A DNA stretch of 45,984 nt from positions 1 through 45,984 of the IMG/VR virus record IMGVR_UViG_3300009149_010517, one strand, 5' to 3'. Position numbers and translations under genes: made by a program. This DNA is from a virus. Shown in pieces: positions 42,487-45,984 of the stretch (the first letter of the stretch is position 1; each line of letters begins with the position of its first letter). The notes below the pieces were generated by a model, which was given only the letters and a program-made list of their open reading frames with translations, was not told the origin of the DNA and searched no databases.

Positions 42487-42641
42487 TTATTTTTAAATCA
42501 CCTGATAAAGTAAAGTTTTATTTATATTTTTTTTAAAAAAATGTTTAACACAATGGCTTACATAAAAAGAAGTTATGTATATTATTTAAAAAATATAAAT
42601 ATTTTAAAAAGATTTTTGGAATATATATAGTAATTTATTCG

Positions 42642-42647
42642 TATAAT
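42642..42647 (+). promoter_or_regulatory. -10 box before the candidate structured RNA
   Basis: TATAAT lies 7 bases before the first stem of the candidate RNA. A weak -35 (TTGGAA, 42616-42621) sits at a poor 20-base spacing, so the promoter call rests mainly on the -10 box. Confidence 0.4.
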
Positions 42648-42653
42648 AAAATA

Positions 42654-42846
42654 GTCTTCTTCATTTCGAAGAAGGCGTGAGACAAAAAATGCTAAAATTG
42701 AAACAACATTATTATTTTACAAAGCATTTATCCTCGCGCCTCCCATCTACCCCCGACTGGCGCTGTTAGGATAACTGTTCGTAGTTTTGATAATCCTAGC
42801 ATGTAGCTCAAATCTGGAACTCTTAACTACGAACATTCCTAACAAG
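42654..42846 (+). ncRNA. candidate structured RNA of unknown class
   Basis: No gene occupies these about 190 bases, but several stems form. CTTCTTC/GAAGAAG pairs at 42656-42674. GGCGTGAG (42674-42681) pairs with CTCGCGCC (42733-42740), enclosing ATGCT/AGCAT. TGTTAGG (42764-42770) pairs with CCTAACA (42838-42844), around an 11-bp helix TGTTCGTAGTT/AACTACGAACA (42776-42786 and 42825-42835). It is more G+C rich than its surroundings, and tRNA-Cys starts right after it. It does not match the tmRNA, RNase P or riboswitch features I know. The bases 42487-42653 before it are AT-rich with nothing else visible. Confidence 0.5.
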
Positions 42847-42847
42847 T

Positions 42848-42920
42848 GATAGTATGGCCGAGATGGCAAAGGCACGAGTCTGCAAAACTCGTTACATGGG
42901 TTCGAGTCCCATTACTATCT
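42848..42920 (+). tRNA. tRNA-Cys (anticodon GCA)
   Basis: GATAGTA (42848-42854) pairs with TACTATC (42913-42919), and T42920 is the discriminator. The anticodon arm is CGAGT-CTGCAAA-ACTCG with anticodon GCA. The T arm is ATGGG-TTCGAGT-CCCAT, with a canonical loop. A full cloverleaf of 73 bases is formed. Confidence 0.92.
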
Positions 42921-42999
42921 TTTGATTTATATATTAACTGATAGAGTTAATAGAAGTTTTATTGATAATTAAATAGGGTACAAAGTTGTTAAAATCAAC

Positions 43000-43025
43000 C
43001 TGGGGAAGTATTTTATCTTCCCCAG
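43000..43025 (+). other. perfect 9-bp hairpin between tRNA-Cys and tRNA-His
   Basis: CTGGGGAAG and CTTCCCCAG enclose an 8-base loop. It lacks a T run, so a processing or stability element fits better than a terminator. A smaller TTAACT/AGTTAA hairpin lies at 42934-42950. Confidence 0.6.
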
Positions 43026-43030
43026 TTAAT

Positions 43031-43104
43031 GTTGCCTGTAGCTTAACTGGTTAAAGTAATGCACTGTGAATGCGTTGATGCGGGTTCAAGTCCCGTCAGG
43101 CACC
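43031..43104 (+). tRNA. tRNA-His (anticodon GTG)
   Basis: The anticodon arm is ATGCA-CTGTGAA-TGCGT with anticodon GTG. The T arm is GCGGG-TTCAAGT-CCCGT. The acceptor pairs TGCCTG with CAGGCA, with the extra G-1 (43031) opposite C73 (43104) that marks histidine tRNAs. Position 1-72 is a T-C mismatch. A T run follows. Confidence 0.9.
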
Positions 43105-43189
43105 TTTTTAGAATACACTTTAAAAAGGATTTAAATGTCAAATTATATAATTATTATATAGCTTTTATCTTTAATTGAGGTTATATAAA

Positions 43190-43474
43190 ATGATTTTTTT
43201 CTCTAAATTAAAAAAAAAGTTGGAAACTTGGTCAGGCCCTCATTGTAGTTATGTCCCTGATTTTGATATTGGTCATATTTGTTTTGATCATGATAATAGA
43301 TATGACAGAGGAGGAGATGAAGCACAAAGACGAAGAGACGACAAGGCTTTTAGGTTATGGATAATAAGATACGGAAAACAAAAAGGGCAACCATTAAGAT
43401 ATAAAGCATTAGGATATACTTATTGGTTTGGAGTAAGTCTTTTTGGTTGGACTGGATATTATTTTCATAAGTGA
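43190..43474 (+). CDS. small phospholipase-A2-like protein
   Basis: Start ATG 43190 is chosen for the GAGG site (43176-43179). The protein has 94 residues. The C-F-D-H-D-N-R-Y-D-R-G-G stretch (near residue 33) matches the PLA2-like C..HD..Y..GG signature, where His and Asp form the catalytic pair, followed by an RRRDDKAF helix. Only the catalytic loop is recognisable, and the second half (YWFGVSLFGW) is hydrophobic. It could be a lysis- or entry-related lipase, or a non-enzymatic relative. It is flanked by tRNAs. Confidence 0.6.
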   Translation: MIFFSKLKKKLETWSGPHCSYVPDFDIGHICFDHDNRYDRGGDEAQRRRDDKAFRLWIIRYGKQKGQPLRYKALGYTYWFGVSLFGWTGYYFHK

Positions 43475-43518
43475 TTAATATTTCTATAGAATATGAGATG
43501 CAAAAAAGGATATTTTGA

Positions 43519-44064
43519 ATGACAGCTGGACGAACAATAAACTCTAAAAGTATTCATTGGTGTACTCCTTTAAAATATATTAATGCTGTTAAAAAAGTAT
43601 TTAATAATAAAATATCCTTGGATCCTTGTTCTAACGAATGGTCTGTTGTTAGGGCTGATGTTGAATATAAATTACCTAATTATGACGGTCTTTTAGAATC
43701 GTGGGATTATTCTACAATTTTTGTTAATCCACCATACGGGTTAGATAAAGAAAGAAAAACAAGAATTAAAGATTGGTTAAAAAGATGTTGTTTTGCTAAT
43801 CAAAATCATAATTCTGAAGTGATTGCTTTAGTCCCTGTTGCGACTAATACAAGTCATTGGAAAGAATACATTTGGGGGAAAGCTAGTTCAATATGCTTCT
43901 TAGAAGATACTAGATTAAAATTTCTTATTAATGGAGAAGACACAGGAACAGGAGCTCCTATGGCATGTGCTATGATTTATTGGAATAAAAATATTGATAA
44001 TTTTACAAAAGTGTTTAATAAATTTGGTGCTGTTGTAAACATTCAAGCACTACAAAACAAGTAA
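43519..44064 (+). CDS. dam: phage DNA N6-adenine methyltransferase
   Basis: The 181-residue protein matches the phage Dam family (PF05869): LDPCSNEWSVV near residue 33, the catalytic VNPPYG near 72, and LVPVATNTSHW. It transfers a methyl group from S-adenosylmethionine to adenine N6, which can protect phage DNA from host restriction. No restriction partner is seen. The gene stands alone inside the tRNA cluster, a common place for accessory genes. Confidence 0.9.
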   Translation: MTAGRTINSKSIHWCTPLKYINAVKKVFNNKISLDPCSNEWSVVRADVEYKLPNYDGLLESWDYSTIFVNPPYGLDKERKTRIKDWLKRCCFANQNHNSEVIALVPVATNTSHWKEYIWGKASSICFLEDTRLKFLINGEDTGTGAPMACAMIYWNKNIDNFTKVFNKFGAVVNIQALQNK

Positions 44065-44115
44065 GTATAAGATGTTGTGTTTGTGATTCAATAGCAGTAT
44101 ATTGGCTTTTTATTT

Positions 44116-44185
44116 ACGCCTGTTCTCCTGGGAGAGGGCTCTGTCTCCAACACAGATGAATACCGTTCAAATCGGTACGGGCGTG
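44116..44185 (+). tRNA. tRNA-Trp (anticodon CCA)
   Basis: ACGCCTG (44116-44122) pairs with CGGGCGT (44178-44184), and G44185 is the discriminator. The anticodon arm is TCTGT-CTCCAAC-ACAGA with anticodon CCA at 44147-44149. The T arm is TACCG-TTCAAAT-CGGTA. The D stem is short (CTC/GAG). A T run follows. Confidence 0.88.
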
Positions 44186-44202
44186 ATTTTTTTCAAATTT
44201 CT

Positions 44203-44233
44203 TTGAACAATTATATCAAATTTATGATATAAT
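44203..44233 (+). promoter_or_regulatory. extended -10 promoter for the tRNA-Pro cluster
   Basis: TGATATAAT (44225-44233) is a perfect extended -10. TTGAAC (44203-44208) sits 19 bases upstream. Transcription would begin near 44240, just before tRNA-Pro. Confidence 0.5.
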
Positions 44234-44277
44234 ATATTATTAACAGCTGGATTGAATTATTAGGAGAAGAAATTATT

Positions 44278-44353
44278 CGGGAACTCGCCTAACTTGGCCA
44301 TGGCACCTGATCTGGGGTCAGGAATAATCCCGGTTCAAATCCGGGGTTCCCGA
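44278..44353 (+). tRNA. tRNA-Pro (anticodon TGG)
   Basis: CGGGAAC pairs with GTTCCCG, and A44353 is the discriminator. The anticodon arm is CCTGA-TCTGGGG-TCAGG with anticodon TGG at 44313-44315. Position 33 is C, not the near-universal T. The T arm is CCCGG-TTCAAAT-CCGGG. Confidence 0.85.
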
Positions 44354-44370
44354 TTGTATTTAATTTTTAT

Positions 44371-44463
44371 CATAGGAAACGCAATGGGCGACGGGTAGCT
44401 CCCGGTTTAGGTTCGATTCCTATTCAGTATGGTATGTGTTGGTTCGACTCCAACGTTCTATGA
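44371..44463 (+). ncRNA. tRNA-like element with two T-arm-like hairpins
   Basis: CATAGGA (44371-44377) can pair with TTCTATG (44456-44462) to make an acceptor-like end. Two T-arm-type hairpins lie inside: TAGG-TTCGATT-CCTA (44408-44422) and GTTGG-TTCGACT-CCAAC (44438-44454). ATAGGAA can also pair with TTCCTAT (44417-44423), a competing structure. A GC-rich hairpin (CGGG-TAGCT-CCCG) lies near 44392-44404. It may be a decayed tRNA pair or a regulatory RNA. Confidence 0.5.
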
Positions 44464-44469
44464 TAATAC

Positions 44470-44543
44470 GGGCCCGTAACTCAATTGGAAGAGTACCTGG
44501 TTTGCATTCAGGATGTTGAGGATTCGAGTTCCTCCGTGGTCCA
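44470..44543 (+). tRNA. tRNA-Ala (anticodon TGC)
   Basis: The anticodon arm is CCTGG-TTTGCAT-TCAGG with anticodon TGC (44503-44505). The T arm is GAGGA-TTCGAGT-TCCTC. The acceptor pairs GGGCCCG with CGTGGTCC only if one T (44537) bulges out. The D arm is normal (ACTC/GAGT). The isotype is well supported, with an imperfect acceptor. Confidence 0.8.
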
Positions 44544-44550
44544 GTTTTTC

Positions 44551-44706
44551 GGTGCGGTTAGCAAGAGAAACGCTGTACACTACACTCTGTGTATTGAATA
44601 TTTCTTTTTATTAATACAATTGATGACTAGTCACCACGAATTTGAGTGATTCGTGCATTGTATTATTGAGAAAATATTCTCGTAGGTTCAAGTCCTACCC
44701 GTGCCT
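44551..44706 (+). ncRNA. oversized tRNA-like gene with a long insertion
   Basis: The ends fit a tRNA: GGTGCGG (44551-44557) pairs with CCGTGCC (44699-44705), and a canonical T arm GTAGG-TTCAAGT-CCTAC lies at 44682-44698. The total is 156 bases, double a normal tRNA. Inside, TACAC/GTGTA (44576-44593) makes an anticodon-like arm with an 8-base loop. A long structured insert follows, closed by GAATATTT/AAATATTC and TAATACAAT/ATTGTATTA. That insert contains a second anticodon-like hairpin CACGAAT-TTGAGTG-ATTCGTG, which would place GAG (Leu). The isotype is unresolved. Confidence 0.5.
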
Positions 44707-44739
44707 TGCCTTATTTCGTTATTCTCGGAAAGGAATATT

Positions 44740-44967
44740 ATGATATGGCTTTGGTATATAGGTATTTTTGTTTATCCCATTTTGGTATTCGGTATATATA
44801 AATTCATTAAGAAAACGCATATAGAAGAACATAGTTCTTGGAAAAGACAAGATGTTTTCTTTTATTGCTTAATTTCTATTGTGCCTTTTTTAAATCTGAT
44901 ATGTTTTGTACTTAGTTTGATTGTGTGGTTAAGCTCAATTGATTGGTGGAATAAAGAAGTGGGATAA
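44740..44967 (+). CDS. small two-helix membrane protein
   Basis: ATG 44740 has AAAGGA (44729-44734) just upstream. An earlier in-frame GTG lies inside the tRNA-like gene and is unlikely. The 75-residue protein has two transmembrane segments (about 1-21 and 39-64, including LISIVPFLNLICFVLSLIVW), joined by a charged loop. It could act at the host membrane, for example in superinfection exclusion, but nothing specific supports that. Confidence 0.6.
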   Translation: MIWLWYIGIFVYPILVFGIYKFIKKTHIEEHSSWKRQDVFFYCLISIVPFLNLICFVLSLIVWLSSIDWWNKEVG

Positions 44968-44972
44968 TTTAC

Positions 44973-45044
44973 TGGCCGGTAGCTTAGTTGGCTAGAGCGT
45001 TCTTCTCGGAAGAAAGAAGATAGGTTCAATTCCTTCCCGGCCGA
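44973..45044 (+). tRNA. tRNA, isotype uncertain
   Basis: TGGCCGG (44973-44979) pairs with CCGGCCG (45037-45043), and the D arm GCTT/GAGC is normal. The anticodon loop can be read two ways: CTCGGAA gives CGG (Pro) with weak stem pairing, or TCTCGGA gives TCG (Arg) with a 4-bp stem and C at position 33. The T stem needs a bulged T (45021): GA(T)AGG with CCTTC around TTCAATT. A real tRNA is likely, but its identity is not. Confidence 0.65.
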
Positions 45045-45050
45045 TATAAA

Positions 45051-45140
45051 GAGTGTAAGGCGACTGTCGGTTGTGTCGTGCGAGATTGTAAATCTCGTCC
45101 CCCAGGGTAAACATCGTAGGTTCGACTCCTACTGCACTCA
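45051..45140 (+). tRNA. tRNA-Tyr (anticodon GTA)
   Basis: GAGTGTA (45051-45057) pairs with TGCACTC (45133-45139), and A45140 is the discriminator. The anticodon arm is CGAGA-TTGTAAA-TCTCG with anticodon GTA. A variable arm (CCC/GGG) follows, as in bacterial type II tyrosine tRNAs. The T arm is GTAGG-TTCGACT-CCTAC. Confidence 0.9.
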
Positions 45141-45168
45141 GTTATGAAAAGAGGTAATAATTATTATT

Positions 45169-45984
45169 ATGAAACCTATAATTTTATTTAGACAAAGTTT
45201 AGCTGAAGAAAACGAAATTGCTCTCGCTAATAATTTTTTTGATATTGTTGAGCAAAGAACACAATGCAAGCATAATTTAGTTATTTCTAGATATTCAGCT
45301 TTACCTTATTATCAAGAACTTGAAACTGATTTATCATCTCTTCATTGTAAAATGATAAATACTTATAAGCAGCATAAATGGATTGCTAATTTTGAATATT
45401 ATGAAGCTTTAAAAGAATACACTCCAGAAACTTGGGATGAGTATTCATTTCAAGATTGTTCTTATGATGGTCCATTTATAGTTAAAGGTAAAACAAATTC
45501 TAAAAAATTTCAATGGAATAAATTGATGTTTGCTAGAACAAAAAAAGATGCTATTCATATTGGATGTGAATTGCTTTCAGATAGCATGATTGGATGTCAA
45601 GATATAATTTATAGAAAATATATTCCTTTGAAGACATTAGAATTTGGGACTAAAGGACTTCCTTTTAGTAATGAATGGAGATTATTTTATCTTGGAAACA
45701 AGTTATTAAGTTATGGATATTATTGGTCTTGTGCTTCAGAAAAAATTATTTCCTCTATTCAGCTGAGCAACAAGGGCTTTATTTTAGCAGATAAAATTGC
45801 TAAAATAGCTTCTGAATATACAAACTTTTTTGTTATAGATATTGCAGAGACAGATAAAGGTGATTGGATCTTAATAGAAATTAATGATGGTCAAATGTCT
45901 GGACTATCTGAAAACAATGCAAGAGTATTGTATGGAAATTTAAAAATTGAAATGAAGAAAAAAGATGATATTATTTTTGGATAG
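45169..45984 (+). CDS. ATP-grasp domain protein (DUF4343-like)
   Basis: The 271-residue protein ends at the last base of the window with TAG. It resembles phage ATP-grasp proteins (DUF4343-like). The C-terminal half has NEWRLFYLGNKLLSYGYYW (near 166) and DIAETDKGDWILIEINDGQ (near 225), where ATP-grasp enzymes place their metal-binding Asp/Glu. The N-terminal half (FRQSLAEENEIALANNFF) is typical of the family start. ATP-grasp enzymes join a carboxylate to an amine using ATP; the substrate is not known. It follows the tRNA cluster. Confidence 0.75.
   Translation: MKPIILFRQSLAEENEIALANNFFDIVEQRTQCKHNLVISRYSALPYYQELETDLSSLHCKMINTYKQHKWIANFEYYEALKEYTPETWDEYSFQDCSYDGPFIVKGKTNSKKFQWNKLMFARTKKDAIHIGCELLSDSMIGCQDIIYRKYIPLKTLEFGTKGLPFSNEWRLFYLGNKLLSYGYYWSCASEKIISSIQLSNKGFILADKIAKIASEYTNFFVIDIAETDKGDWILIEINDGQMSGLSENNARVLYGNLKIEMKKKDDIIFG

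Noticed and set aside
42541-42630. 29-residue + strand frame
   Set aside because: There is no SD, it is AT-rich, and it shows no protein-like composition.
42654-42846. tmRNA or RNase P RNA
   Set aside because: It has no tRNA-like end, no tag reading frame in the right place, and none of the conserved RNase P sequence blocks.
43135-43161. 8-codon frame (MSNYIIII) with an AAAAAGGA site
   Set aside because: It could be a leader peptide, but it is too short to support, and random SD-like runs are common here.

Overview
The window is a stretch of a large, AT-rich (roughly 30% GC by eye) tailed-bacteriophage genome. The evidence is a complete head and packaging set (large terminase, portal, prohead-protease-like protein, decoration-like protein, major capsid protein), nucleotide-metabolism genes, a phage sigma factor, a lysozyme, homing endonucleases, inteins and a cluster of tRNA genes. 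Genes are tightly packed, mostly on the + strand, and many have good Shine-Dalgarno sequences (AGGAG, AAGGA). Stops are TAA, TGA and TAG, so the code looks standard. The host cannot be named; the SD sites argue against a host that does not use SD-led initiation. I see no tail genes, integrase or CRISPR array.

Layout. 1-2947: small unknown genes, a von Willebrand A protein and tRNA-Ser(TGA). 2996-5150: a GH24 lysozyme and a nicotinate phosphoribosyltransferase on the - strand, with one small + strand gene between. 5181-8422: a strong sigma70-like promoter, a FliA-like sigma factor, a BNR/sialidase-like protein, an HNH endonuclease and an MptE/DUF115-like protein. 8581-12763: a B12-dependent (class II) ribonucleotide reductase split by an intein, then dUTPase and a terminator. 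12914-29951: a gingipain/TIGR03790-like protein, the terminase, about a dozen mostly unknown charged proteins (including DUF192-like and WYL-like ones) and a portal protein carrying a mini-intein and a C-terminal DUF559/Vsr-like nuclease domain. 30047-39203: two small membrane proteins, a giant 1933-codon protease-like protein with a third intein, its in-frame continuation after a single TGA, a decoration-like protein, the major capsid protein and a terminator. 39358-42486: a 1042-residue mosaic homing endonuclease. 42654-45140: a candidate structured RNA, tRNAs for Cys, His, Trp, Pro, Ala and Tyr, three odd tRNA-like elements, and small genes (PLA2-like, Dam methylase, a membrane protein). 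45169-45984: an ATP-grasp protein.

How it fits together. The sigma factor has a host-type promoter, so it probably acts early and redirects host polymerase. Ribonucleotide reductase, dUTPase and NAPRTase supply deoxynucleotides and NAD. Terminase, portal, protease, decoration and capsid proteins build and fill the head. Three proteins (reductase, portal, protease) must splice out an intein before they can work, and each intein sits at or near a conserved site. The most unusual points are the giant protease/ITEKQ-repeat protein with an in-frame TGA, the portal-nuclease fusion, the homing endonuclease ending in a Cys-His-Asp domain, and the unexplained RNA elements in the tRNA region.
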